Of a DNA stretch of 33,456 bases, positions 1-8,542 are shown in pieces. Both the position numbers and the translations under genes were made by a program. Under the pieces are notes generated by a model, which worked only from the letters and a program-made list of their open reading frames with translations, did no database searches and was not told the DNA's origin. Location: positions 1-33,456 of the forward strand of contig CAJXKP010000032.1 of the NCBI GenBank assembly GCA_913055565.1, read 5' to 3'. Every line of letters begins with the position of its first letter. Position 1 is the stretch's first letter. The DNA is from an uncultured Ectothiorhodospiraceae bacterium. Its GTDB lineage: Bacteria; Pseudomonadota; Gammaproteobacteria; Nitrococcales; Nitrococcaceae.

Positions 1-1
1 C

Positions 2-160
2 CATGCGCTCGATGACACACTGCAGCTCGCGCGACGATTCAATCTGTCCGCATACGACGCCGCCTACCTTGAACTCGCTCTGCGGCGCGGGACGCCATTA
101 GCAACTCTAGACGCCAACCTTCTCACCGCCGCTACCCGCACCGGGCTAGCTGTCCCTTGA
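2..160 (+). CDS. PIN-domain (VapC-like) toxin, C-terminal fragment
   Basis: This is the last 52 codons of a gene that begins before the window. The reading frame gives the typical end of a PIN-domain ribonuclease: an S-A-Y-D-A-A-Y-L-E-L-A stretch followed by P-L-A-T-L-D at about residues 17-40 of the fragment. These correspond to the third and fourth acidic positions of the PIN active site. VapC-type toxins are Mg2+-dependent RNases that are neutralised by a small antitoxin, usually encoded just upstream, which here lies outside the window. The stop is TGA at 158-160. The assignment rests on remembered family motifs and only on the C-terminal third of the protein. Confidence 0.75.
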   Translation, partial: HALDDTLQLARRFNLSAYDAAYLELALRRGTPLATLDANLLTAATRTGLAVP

Positions 161-346
161 GCCCCTGTGAGAAGGTCGTCGGGTAATCATAGCGTGCTCG
201 AATTCTCAGCTACCTCCTTCCAGCTTTGTCCTCACACCTCCAATCTGCTGCCGGCTCATCCCGACGCTCTGGGTGTCGATGTGCTCACCAAGACCTCTAA
301 ACATCCGGTTTGCGCAGCCAGGGATTTGGGATGGTATCCTCACTTT

Positions 347-799
347 ATGAGTTGTCTGAGATGCGATTTCCCGGTCGATCGCGGCGTCGTCAAGACGATC
401 TTGGTGCAGGCCGGCATCCAGCCGACCCAGCAGCGCATCGATATTGCTCATCTACTCTTCCAGCGTCCGCAGCACCTTTCCGCGGAACAGGTTCTTGCCG
501 GCATCAACGAGGCGTATGGCCACGTCTCCAAGGCAACGGTGTATAACACCCTGAATCTGTTCGTCCGGCAGGGGTTAATCAATGAGGTCCTCATTGAGTC
601 GGACCGTACGCTCTATGATTCCAATACCGCTGATCACCACCATGTATACAACGTGGACACAGGCGAACTAGCGGACATACCGGCGGATCGGCTGACGATT
701 CAGGGTGATCTGGGGCTGCCGGCGGAAACGGAAATCGAGGGCATGGAAGTGCTCGTGCGGGTCCGCGAACGCGCACCGGAGTCCACAGACCCGGATTGA
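347..799 (+). CDS. Fur-family metalloregulator, Irr-like
   Basis: The product is a 150-residue Fur-superfamily repressor. The N-terminal winged helix includes the recognition-helix segment SKATVYNTLNLF at about residues 60-71. A dimerisation domain follows with a histidine triplet in DHHHVYNVDTGELADIP. That motif resembles Irr-type iron-response regulators more than classical Fur, because the two CxxC structural zinc pairs are absent. ATG 347 is preferred because translation from there starts just before the conserved helix; the open frame extends back to 167 but that extension looks non-coding. No strong ribosome binding site is visible. The gene lies 76 bases upstream of a second, classical fur gene on the same strand. 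It probably senses iron, haem or peroxide, but the ligand cannot be read from the sequence. Confidence 0.85.
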   Translation: MSCLRCDFPVDRGVVKTILVQAGIQPTQQRIDIAHLLFQRPQHLSAEQVLAGINEAYGHVSKATVYNTLNLFVRQGLINEVLIESDRTLYDSNTADHHHVYNVDTGELADIPADRLTIQGDLGLPAETEIEGMEVLVRVRERAPESTDPD

Positions 800-875
800 C
801 AGCGCCCCTCGCCAGGGCGGTGCAGATGATCTAGAATGAGTCTAAGATGCATCGCCACAAGATGGAGCTGGCGCT

Positions 876-1325
876 ATGAAGTACCCGCAACTGAAAAAAG
901 CCGGTCTCAAGACCACACTCCCGCGTGTGAGCGTGCTGGAATTGCTGCAGGCGCTGCAGCAGGAAGACGGGCCCCACCACCTTACAGCGGAGGAAGTATA
1001 CCGCCAGCTATTGGACAACGGTTGGGATTTCAGTCTGGCAACGGTTTACCGCGTGCTGTCGCACTTCGAGGCCGCCGGGCTGGTCAAGCGCCACCAGTTT
1101 GAGGGTCGGCAGATGCGTTTCGAACTGGCCGAAAACGGCCATCACGATCATATCGTGTGTGTTCAGTGCGGTAAGATCGAGGAGTTCGTCGACGACGTCA
1201 TTGAGGAGCGACAGAAGCGCATAGCTGAGCAACGCCGCTTCGATCTACGCGAATATAGCTTGGTGCTATACGCCAACTGCCTAAGCTGTGACCTCGAAGA
1301 CACCGTGACCAGCGCCACTCGGTAA
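876..1325 (+). CDS. fur: Ferric uptake regulator Fur
   Basis: This 149-residue protein matches classical Fur from end to end. The winged-helix segment contains FSLATVYRVLSHFEAAGLV (about residues 50-68). It is followed by the metal-binding HHDHIVC, the first zinc pair CVQC near residue 90, and a second pair CLSC near the C-terminus. Fur with Fe2+ represses iron-uptake genes. A GGAG element lies 7 bases upstream of ATG 876. The stop TAA (1323-1325) directly touches the left end of an IS481-type element, so the last residues or the native terminator may have been altered by that event. The preceding gene is a second Fur-family regulator, making a tandem paralogue pair. Confidence 0.93.
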   Translation: MKYPQLKKAGLKTTLPRVSVLELLQALQQEDGPHHLTAEEVYRQLLDNGWDFSLATVYRVLSHFEAAGLVKRHQFEGRQMRFELAENGHHDHIVCVQCGKIEEFVDDVIEERQKRIAEQRRFDLREYSLVLYANCLSCDLEDTVTSATR

Positions 1326-2413
1326 CGTTGGGACCTATGTGATCATGTACCTTCAAGGAGTTATCCTTTATTCCAGGCTCGGTTTGCTTTACAGGAGCTT
1401 GCGACGAGCCTGAAAAATGGCGACAGCTAGGAGGCAATACGTGAGCGGTGAGACGATCCACAAGTAAGCACGCACGACGCCCCAGTTGCGCGAAGAGATT
1501 CGGAACTCACACCTATCGGAGCGCGAGCTGGTGGCGAAGTATAACGTCGCGCGTGGGACCATTCGAAAGTGGAAATACCGCGATGATTCCCGTGACGGCA
1601 GGCATCGTCCGCATCGGCTCCACACGGCCCTGACGCCGGCACAGGAAGCGATTGTGGTGGAGCTGCGGCGCAGTCTGTTGCTATCCACCGATGATCTGTT
1701 GGTCGTCGTTCGCGAGTTCCTCAAGCCCGATATGGTGCGCTCAGCCTTACAGCGCCTGCTCGTGCGCCATGGGGTCTCGGACCGTAAGGCGTTGATGCCG
1801 GCAAGTGAGGCCGACAGCCGGGCGACGAAGACGTTCAAAGACTACGTGCCCGGCTACGTCCACGTGGATATCAAGTACCTACCGGCGATGGCCGACGAGG
1901 ACGCGCGTAGCTATTTGTTCGTTGCCATCGACCGGGCCAGCCGGAGCGTGTACCTGGAGCGCCACGGCGAGACGTCCCAGGCCGCGGCACTGGCGTTCCT
2001 CAAGCGTTTCAGTGAGCACGCGCCGTTTGTCATCCATACCCTGCTCACGGATAACGATCGGGCCTTCACGGATCGCTTTAGCCAAAAAGACCGCCAACCC
2101 TCGGGCGCGCATGACTTCGATGCCCTGTGCGCTCGCCTCGGCATTGAACACCGCCTGACGCCACCACGCCAGCCTCAAACCAATGGCCTCGTCGAACGCT
2201 TCAATGGGCGGGTCAGCGAAATCCTGCGTACCACCCACTTCGATAGCGGCGCCGATCTCGACTCGATGATCGAGAACTACCAGCAGTTATACAATCACCA
2301 CATCCCGCAAAGGGCGTTAGGTCATAAAACACCCATCCAGGCCCTTAAGAAGTGGCAGGTCGAGCGACCGGAATTGTTTAATAAAACGGTACACGATGAC
2401 TCAGGTCTTGACA
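1326..2413 (+). mobile_element. IS481-family insertion sequence, about 1.09 kb
   Basis: The element is bounded by imperfect terminal inverted repeats. The 26 bases from 1326 match the reverse complement of the 26 bases ending at 2413 at 18 positions, including the shared GACCT block and the ATC(A/G)TGTACC block (1342-1351 against 2388-2397). It carries one DDE transposase reading frame of the IS481 type. The exact tips are uncertain by one or two bases. The left tip abuts the stop of fur and the right tip interrupts a methyltransferase gene. The flanks show no convincing target duplication, which suggests a rearrangement after insertion. Confidence 0.8.
1429..1434 (+). promoter_or_regulatory. 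Shine-Dalgarno site fixing the transposase start
   Basis: A perfect AGGAGG lies 6 bases before the GTG at 1441. The frame from that GTG begins M-S-G-E-T-I-H-K, the usual IS481 transposase N-terminus, which shows that the TAA at 1465 sits inside the true coding frame. Confidence 0.75.
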
Positions 2414-2442
2414 TCCTTGGTCAGGAGGGAGTTCATCACTAG
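1441..2442 (+). pseudogene. IS481-family transposase, nonsense codon at position 9
   Basis: The native start is GTG 1441 behind a perfect AGGAGG. The frame reads M-S-G-E-T-I-H-K, then TAA (1465-1467), then A-R-T-T-P-Q-L-R-E-E-I, so one sense codon of the usual H-K-x-A-R-T-T motif has become a stop. The rest is intact: an N-terminal helix-turn-helix (S-E-R-E-L-V-A-K-Y-N-V), then a DDE integrase core with D in HVDIKYLP, D in LLTDNDRAF and E in GLVERFNGRV. A TTG at 1486, 18 bases past the stop, could allow restart and give about 318 residues. The frame runs out of the element at about 2413 and ends at 2442 in the flanking methyltransferase sequence, so the last ten or so residues are foreign. 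The copy may be inactive or may depend on reinitiation. Confidence 0.8.
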
Positions 2443-3279
2443 CAACGATTCGCCGCTTATTAGCCGGTTGGACCAACCTTTCTCGTGGCGGTAAAAATCC
2501 AACGCCTCACGTAGGGGCAGGTTTTCGAACGGCGCCGCAAAGAGGTCCGGCTGGCGCCACTGCGCCGCGGCGTCCTTCCTTTTTAACCGCTTGGCAGCAT
2601 TCGCGAGGATCGTCGCCGGGTCCACCCGCTCATGGACATGGAGCGAGACCGTATCAACGTCGAAGCTCGTCCGTTCTGCCTTCCCCGTCCAGTTGAGATA
2701 CGGTGCCTGCAAGCGCTTCAGCTCCTGCAACGCCTCGCGCATATGCTCCTGGTCGCCCGAGCCAAGCGCGTTATCGATCAGCTTCTCGATCCCCGCCCGG
2801 GCGCTATCGAAATTCAGCTCCGGGTCGAGATGCGGGTCGTAGGCCCAGATCATCTTCTCTCCGTCGGGGTCCGTGCCCGCATGCACCATACCCACCTCGG
2901 GGTTGTTCACGCGGGTCTCGTCGTGTCGGTAACTCAACACCTGCGCAGCCTGATCATCCTTCTGCGCGGTCTTCTTCCGTCCTGCGGCCTTGCGTTGCCG
3001 GGGCGCGTCGGAGCCGCCGGTCGGTGTCAGATCAAAATCCGACTTGGCGTCCGCCGGATCGTCTTCTTGCTGACCGATCACCCGGAAGATGGAGCCACCA
3101 CGCCCCCTTCCCCGCCGCAACACGCCTGCCTTCACCAACTCGTCGCGCGCCGCGGCGTAATCGGCATCGTCCAGCTCGGGTATCCACTCACGCAAACGCG
3201 CCAACATGGCGCCGTTGCCAATGGAAGAGCCATCTTCGGGAGCGAGGGATAGGATCAGGTCGGTCAGACTCTCGGACAT
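2401..3279 (-). pseudogene. Adenine-specific DNA methyltransferase (Mod-like), truncated by IS
   Basis: The 292-residue frame starts with a winged-helix-like region (about residues 1-70), followed by a charged linker and a region that ends in RLISGESLLVMNSLLTKD. In Type III-like Mod methyltransferases this segment lies immediately upstream of the catalytic DPPY motif. Here the protein instead runs into the IS481 right end and stops after three IS-encoded residues (V-K-T). The DPPY and AdoMet-binding domains are therefore lost and no methylation activity is expected. The missing 3' half is not found on the far side of the IS, where fur lies instead. No partner restriction gene is present upstream. 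The N-terminal part could still be expressed as a DNA-binding stub. Confidence 0.75.
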
Positions 3280-3555
3280 GGAAGGTGGGTTACCTATTGA
3301 ACGGAATTAGTTTGTTTTGCAATACCCTAGCGCGCGCGCCCGGCTTTTGCACGCCCGAACACGGTCCCGGCGCGGGATGTCGGATCGACAGTTGCTAGCG
3401 GCGAACCCAGCCCCGCAAGGCGGATTCGCACCTTTTGTCGTAACGCGTAGTGTGGTCTCGATACTGTAAGCGGGGCGACTAGCCAATGCCGCTGGGATGC
3501 TGCGGTTGATGATTGAGGCCGACTGGTCGATGCGGCCGACACAGGGAGAAGCACC

Positions 3556-4608
3556 TTGAACCCATTGGAGCTGCACGCTTGGTCGCTGTATCCGAGTATC
3601 GGGTTGTTCATTGCCTGCGCGGCCGCCATCGCGGTCTTCGGCACACGCATCACTGTTGTGGTGGACCAGCTGGCCGACCGTACTGGGGCCGGCGAGGCGA
3701 TTACCGGGGCGGTCTTGCTGGGTGCTTCCACCTCGTTGGCCGGCAGTGTGCTCTCCGTCACGGCGGCGTTGGGTGGGCGTGCGGAGCTGGCCCTGGCCAA
3801 CGCCCTGGGTGGTATTGCGGTGCAGACGGCCTTCCTGGCGGTGGCCGATCTGTTGTATCGCCGCGCCAACCTGGAGCACGCGGCCGCCTCAGCGCAGAAC
3901 ATGATGCAGAACGCCCTGTTGATTGTTCTGCTGGCGCTGATCCTGCTAGCGCCCCAGCTCCCGGGCCTATCCGTTTGGGGCATCCATCCGATCACGCCGG
4001 TGCTACTGGTGGTCTACCTCTACGGCCTGCGCCTTATTCGCGACGTCCGTGAGCAGCCCATGTGGCGGCCAACGTTGACGAGCGAGACACGCCAGGACAC
4101 GCCGGAGGACATGGCGAAGGTGCCTGGGCTGGCGCCCCTGGTCGGGCGCTTTTGCATCCTTTTGCCCATTCTCGGCATATCGGGCTGGCTACTGCAGCAC
4201 GCCGCCTCCAACATCGTGGCCCATACCTGGCTCAGCGCGGCCGTGGTGGGCGTGCTGTTCACCGCCGTCTCGACGTCGCTGCCGGAGCTGGTGACCTCCA
4301 TCGCCGCGGTGCGGCGCGGCGCGCTCACGTTGGCCGTGAGCGGCATCATCGGCGGCAACGCCTTCGACACCCTGTTTACCGCAGCCTCGGACGTCGCCTA
4401 CCGGAGTGGCTCGATCTACCACGCCATGAGCGACTCGGTGGTGTTTTGGACCACGCTCACGGTAGTTATGACCGGGGTGCTCATGATGGGGCTCATCCGG
4501 CGGGAGCGACGCGGCCCCGGCGTCATGGGGGTCGAGAGCCTGGTGTTGTTGCTCCTCTACGGCGCCGGGGTGGGTATCTTGGTTCTGGGCCTTAACGCGG
4601 CTGATTGA
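3556..4608 (+). CDS. CaCA-family cation exchanger (Na+/Ca2+ type)
   Basis: This 350-residue, very hydrophobic protein has the two inverted alpha repeats of the calcium/cation antiporter family. Repeat one is GASTSLAGSV near residues 56-65. Repeat two is VSTSLPELVTS near residues 235-245, followed by GGNAFDTLF. About ten membrane segments are visible, with a hydrophilic loop around residues 165-190. Such proteins exchange Ca2+ or a related cation for Na+ or H+ across the inner membrane. The first repeat lacks the usual glutamate (S-L-A-G rather than a P-E motif), whereas the second keeps P-E, so ion selectivity is uncertain. The start is TTG 3556, supported by AGGGAGAA 6 bases upstream. It stands alone, with no operon partner. 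Confidence 0.8.
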   Translation: MNPLELHAWSLYPSIGLFIACAAAIAVFGTRITVVVDQLADRTGAGEAITGAVLLGASTSLAGSVLSVTAALGGRAELALANALGGIAVQTAFLAVADLLYRRANLEHAAASAQNMMQNALLIVLLALILLAPQLPGLSVWGIHPITPVLLVVYLYGLRLIRDVREQPMWRPTLTSETRQDTPEDMAKVPGLAPLVGRFCILLPILGISGWLLQHAASNIVAHTWLSAAVVGVLFTAVSTSLPELVTSIAAVRRGALTLAVSGIIGGNAFDTLFTAASDVAYRSGSIYHAMSDSVVFWTTLTVVMTGVLMMGLIRRERRGPGVMGVESLVLLLLYGAGVGILVLGLNAAD

Positions 4609-4869
4609 GTGTAATCGTCGGCGTGAAATCACCAGCGAAGCTGAGCCCGAGGCGGCTCCTGACCCGATCATGGCCTGATACTGCCGTCAGCTAGCCCACC
4701 AGCCCTAACTTGATCCAGCTCCGCCGCGTGATCAACTAAGCCGGTTTACCCACAACGGCCAGCGAGTGACCCGGCTGCTCGGCATGCGGCGTTGGCCTCG
4801 GAACCACGCCGCTCAAGCGTGCCGGCAGCCGAGTCGGTCGCTGCCCGTTTATCGCGGTTGCCTGCGGAT

Positions 4870-5061
4870 TCAGGCCGTTTTGCAGCTGGACAGGCCGAAC
4901 GGTCGGTACATCGGGCAAAAGCCGACAGCGGCGGTGCCCAGCGGAATCAGCCCGACCAAGCCCCACAGGCTCTGCGGCCCGATGAACACCAGGCTGAGCA
5001 GCAGCAACCCCAGAACGGCGCGAACACCCCGATCGATCATGCCTACATTGCAGCGGAACAT
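4870..5061 (-). CDS. Small membrane protein, DUF2892 type
   Basis: The 63-residue product begins MFRCNVGMIDR and continues with two hydrophobic helices separated by a G-P-Q-S-L-W turn. It ends in the FCPMYRPFGLSSCKTA motif typical of the YgaP-type inner-membrane domain (DUF2892). Free-standing copies are common next to rhodanese or thiol-handling genes, but their function is not settled. ATG 5061 is chosen because AAAAAGGAGA lies just upstream; a longer in-frame extension back to 5217 lacks family similarity. The upstream region holds several dyads that may be operators. Confidence 0.85.
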   Translation of the reverse strand: MFRCNVGMIDRGVRAVLGLLLLSLVFIGPQSLWGLVGLIPLGTAAVGFCPMYRPFGLSSCKTA

Positions 5062-5085
5062 AGCGATCTCCTTTTTGGCGTGGTA

Positions 5086-5138
5086 AGTGAAAGTTTCACT
5101 ATGCGCCTGAGCCGCCGGCGCATCAGTGACTAAGTCAC
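5086..5138 (-). promoter_or_regulatory. Cluster of three dyads upstream of the DUF2892 gene
   Basis: Three inverted repeats lie in 53 bases, starting 25 bases before the DUF2892 start codon. They are AGTGAAA-g-TTTCACT (5086-5100), ATGCGCC-9 nt-GGCGCAT (5101-5123) and GTGAC-taa-GTCAC (5126-5138). The first and third look like short repressor operators and the second could form a hairpin in RNA. The rest of the 5139-5389 gap holds no recognisable gene. Confidence 0.45.
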
Positions 5139-5389
5139 GGGGACCGCTGCGTCTCGGCCATGAGGCCCCGATCCGCGTGCCCAACGACGCCACGGCGATA
5201 CGTGCCGTCGGTGACACGAGAGCGATCCTCGGCCCTCCTCCGGTCCGGTATGTAATCCTGAAACGGACGTGGCGGGGTCACGTCATCGAGGCAAGCGCAG
5301 CGACAGGGCCAGTCGGTAACCGCTGGCCCTAGCGGGGGTTCTGAATCCCTTCGCTGCGCTCGCGGTGGCGCTCCACCGTACGGGCTCGG

Positions 5390-8300
5390 TCACGATGCCG
5401 ACGTTCGGTTGCCACCGGCCGACGCGCCAACGGCCCGGGCCAGGCCGCCTAGGCGGGCGGCCGCGTCATCGACCAAGGTGAACAAGACCGGCAGCACGAC
5501 CAATGTGAACACCAGGCTGCTGAGTAGCCCCGTGGCCGCGGCGACACCGAGCGGGCTCATGCGCTCCAGACCGACGGCCAGCTCGAAGACCAGCGGTGAC
5601 AGGCCCAGCACGGTAGAGACGGTGGTCATGAGGACCGGGCGCACGCGCATCCGCACGGCGTCGATGACGGCCGCATCGCGGCCTTGGCCATCGGCCTGCG
5701 CCTGGCGCACGAAGTCCAGCAGCAGGATGGCGTTATTGACGACCGTCCCACCCAGCAGGATCAGGCCCATGATGGCGGGCATGCACATCGGCTTGCCGAA
5801 CAGCAGCAGGCCCCACAGGGCCCCGGCAATGGCCAGCGGCACCATGGCGAAGACCGCTATTGGGTGCCGCACGGTACCGAACAGCGCAAAAAGCAGCAGC
5901 GCCAGCATGCCGAAGCCGGGTAACAGGGCCGCGCGCATACGGCCCTGGTTGGCCTGTAAATCCTCGATGGTACCGGCCACCTCGATGCTATAGCCGGCGG
6001 GCGTTTCGAGGTCGGCGAGACGCTCCTGGGCCGCCGCGGCCACGGAGGCGATGCTGTAGCCCCGATTGACGGCGGTAATGTCCAGTGTCGGTTGCAGGTC
6101 CTCGCGCGTGACCACGGGGCGATTCCATTCGGTGGTAACGGAGCCGATGCTGCGCAGCGGGATGGGCCCGTCGGCGGTCGGTACGTAGACACCACCGGCA
6201 CCGCCCGGGCGGTCCACGGCGCTGTCCGCGTAGGCGACGCGGATGGGGATATCCAGCAGGCCTTCCAGGCGCAGATCCCCCGCCGGGCGACCGTCCACGG
6301 CCATCTGTAAGGCATTACCGACATCCGTCGGCGACACGCCCCGCCGCTGCGCTCGCTCGTGGTTAACGGCGACGTTGTACTCCGGCTTGTCCTGCAGCCA
6401 GCTCCGGCGCATATCGAGCACGCCGGGTAGGCCCTCAAGGGCCGCCATGGCGCGCGTCCCTAACCGATCCAGCACCGCGGCATCGGGGCCGCTGATAATG
6501 ACGTCGAGCGGGGCCTTGGTGGTGGAGATGGGCGTGGCGCCGAATTCGGACAGGGTGTAGCCCCTAACGCCGGCCAGCCCGTCCAGCCCATCGCGCCAAT
6601 CGTCCATGACGTCCCAAATCGAGGCCTCCCGCTGGGTGCGATCCACCATGTAGACGGTGAGCTGGACGGTTTGCAGGGTCGCCCCGCCGCTGCCGAAGCT
6701 CATCTTACCCGGCTCCGAGCCGATCACCGTCGACACCCGCTGGACGCCCGTTGTATCGAGCACCATCGCCTCAATCCGGTCGCCGACGGCCTCGACTTGG
6801 CCGGGCCCGTAGTGGGCCGGGGTCTCGACGTCCATCGTCGCGATGCCGGTATCCATGGGCGGCATGAGCTCATTGCCGATGAGCGATGGCACGAAGCGGA
6901 AGGTCCCACCCAAGAACACGACGACCCCGACCAGCACCAGCCAACGCCAGTGCAGCAGCGCGGCGACGCGTTGGCTAACGAACACGGCCGTGCGATCCGT
7001 TGCCGACTGCACGCCATCCAGCCCGCGCTGGATAAGGCCTTGGCTGCCGCCGGACGATCGCCGCAAAAGCCGCGTGGTCAGCAAAGGGATGACGGTCAAG
7101 GCGACCAGCAGCGAGGCGATGAGCGTGGCACTGATCATCAGGTTAAGGGGCAGCATGACGCGCTGCAGGTAGCCGCCGGCCGCCATCACGGGCAGCACCA
7201 CGACAACGGTTGTCAGCATGCCGGCCGTCACGGCCGTGGCGACCTGTTGGGCGCCCGCCCGGGCGGCCTCGGCCGCGCTGGCCTCCGGGCTTTCACGGTA
7301 TCGGCGGATGATGCTCTCGAGCACGACCACGGCACTGTCCACCACGAGGCCGACCGCGATGATCAGCCCGGACATCGTGACCATGTTGAGCGAATACGGC
7401 GTCATCCCCAGCACGGCCAACGCGCCCAGGAAGGCCAGTGGGATACTGACGGAGGCGATCGCGGCGGCCCGGATGTTACCGAGGAAGACGAAGATGACGG
7501 CAACAGTGAGCAGCACCGCCTGCATGACGCTGCTGCGCAGCCCGCTGGCGTTGACCTCGATAAGGTTTTGCTCGCTGGCAGCGATCTCAAAGCGGATATC
7601 CGGATAATCCGCGCGCAGCTGGGGCAGTTGCGATTTAACCGCCTTAATGGCGGGCAGTGTCGCCCCCTCCCGGGGGCGCAGCACATTCACCGCGATGGCC
7701 GGCTCGCCGTTGCCGTGGTAGGTGCTGCGCGGCTCTGCCGTATCGAGCTCTACGTCGGCGACATCGTCCAACCGGACGGTGCCGTTGGGGCCCTGGCGCA
7801 GGGGCAGCGACGCCAATTCACGCGGCGATGCCGCTTCGCTGACCAGCGTGACGAGGTACTCGGTGGATGCCTGCTGGATACGTCCAGCCGGGATGGTAAC
7901 ATTGGCGTCCGCCAGGGCCGCCGTAACCTCGCCGAGCCCGACATCCTGAGCGGCCAGGGCGGTCCGGTCCACCTGGACCCGCACTTGCGGTTGCTGGCCG
8001 CCGAAGATCTCGGCGTCACCGACCTCGTTGATCGCCAGCAACCGATCCTGAATGGGGTTTTCCGCGAGTAAGCGGACCGCCGCGAGGTCCTTGGCGCTAT
8101 CCGCCTTGGGCGACAACGCTAGCGTCATCACGGGTGCCGTGGCGTCGCCCACCGGGTAGACACGCGGGCGCTCGACACCGCGGGGTAGCTCGCCGGTCAC
8201 TCGATCCAGGGCATTAGCCGCCGCGCTCGTCGCCTGCGATAGGCTCTTGTGGTAGCCGAACTCAACGTTGACTGAGGCGACACCATCGCGGCTGACGCTC

Positions 8301-8542
8301 GTGATGTTCGTTACGCCATCCAGGGTGTTGAGCTCCTTTTCCAGGACCTGGGCCACGTTGCTGGCCATGTCTTGGGCGCTGGCGCCCGATTGCGTGGCGA
8401 TGACTACCGCCCGCGGTGTGGCCGTCTCGGGGAACAGATCGACCGGGGTGCGGATGTAGGTCAATACGCCCCAGATCGCGACCACCAACACCACGGCGAT
8501 CAGCGCCGCCGGCCGGCGCAGGGCCCAATCGGTCAGGCTCAT
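5390..8542 (-). CDS. RND efflux transporter permease
   Basis: This 1050-residue inner-membrane pump has the AcrB/ACR_tran layout: an N-terminal transmembrane helix (residues 11-30), a periplasmic porter loop, a helix bundle from about 340, a second large loop, and a C-terminal bundle from about 845. The TM4 proton-relay motif reads VVDSAVVVLE at 401-410, so D402 is kept, but the second aspartate found in AcrB-type pumps (D407/D408) is Ser403. It should work with the membrane-fusion protein encoded just upstream (ATGA overlap at 8539-8542) and an outer-membrane channel encoded elsewhere. It is the last gene of a same-strand run that starts with a permease and a thioredoxin-like protein. The substrate cannot be deduced; drugs, solvents or oxidant products are possible. 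Confidence 0.92.
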   Translation of the reverse strand: MSLTDWALRRPAALIAVVLVVAIWGVLTYIRTPVDLFPETATPRAVVIATQSGASAQDMASNVAQVLEKELNTLDGVTNITSVSRDGVASVNVEFGYHKSLSQATSAAANALDRVTGELPRGVERPRVYPVGDATAPVMTLALSPKADSAKDLAAVRLLAENPIQDRLLAINEVGDAEIFGGQQPQVRVQVDRTALAAQDVGLGEVTAALADANVTIPAGRIQQASTEYLVTLVSEAASPRELASLPLRQGPNGTVRLDDVADVELDTAEPRSTYHGNGEPAIAVNVLRPREGATLPAIKAVKSQLPQLRADYPDIRFEIAASEQNLIEVNASGLRSSVMQAVLLTVAVIFVFLGNIRAAAIASVSIPLAFLGALAVLGMTPYSLNMVTMSGLIIAVGLVVDSAVVVLESIIRRYRESPEASAAEAARAGAQQVATAVTAGMLTTVVVVLPVMAAGGYLQRVMLPLNLMISATLIASLLVALTVIPLLTTRLLRRSSGGSQGLIQRGLDGVQSATDRTAVFVSQRVAALLHWRWLVLVGVVVFLGGTFRFVPSLIGNELMPPMDTGIATMDVETPAHYGPGQVEAVGDRIEAMVLDTTGVQRVSTVIGSEPGKMSFGSGGATLQTVQLTVYMVDRTQREASIWDVMDDWRDGLDGLAGVRGYTLSEFGATPISTTKAPLDVIISGPDAAVLDRLGTRAMAALEGLPGVLDMRRSWLQDKPEYNVAVNHERAQRRGVSPTDVGNALQMAVDGRPAGDLRLEGLLDIPIRVAYADSAVDRPGGAGGVYVPTADGPIPLRSIGSVTTEWNRPVVTREDLQPTLDITAVNRGYSIASVAAAAQERLADLETPAGYSIEVAGTIEDLQANQGRMRAALLPGFGMLALLLFALFGTVRHPIAVFAMVPLAIAGALWGLLLFGKPMCMPAIMGLILLGGTVVNNAILLLDFVRQAQADGQGRDAAVIDAVRMRVRPVLMTTVSTVLGLSPLVFELAVGLERMSPLGVAAATGLLSSLVFTLVVLPVLFTLVDDAAARLGGLARAVGASAGGNRTSAS

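Noticed and set aside
167-346. 60-codon N-terminal extension of the first Fur-family protein
   Set aside because: The added residues show no Fur similarity, and the resulting length would be far above the family norm.
1321-2430. Target-site duplication of the IS481 element
   Set aside because: The flanks share only a loose C-T-(C/T)-G-G-T similarity, too weak to call a duplication.
6671-8071. 466-codon open frame on the plus strand inside the RND pump gene
   Set aside because: It is antisense to a clearly conserved 1050-residue protein, is rich in His, Arg and Gly, and matches no family; it is a GC-rich shadow frame.
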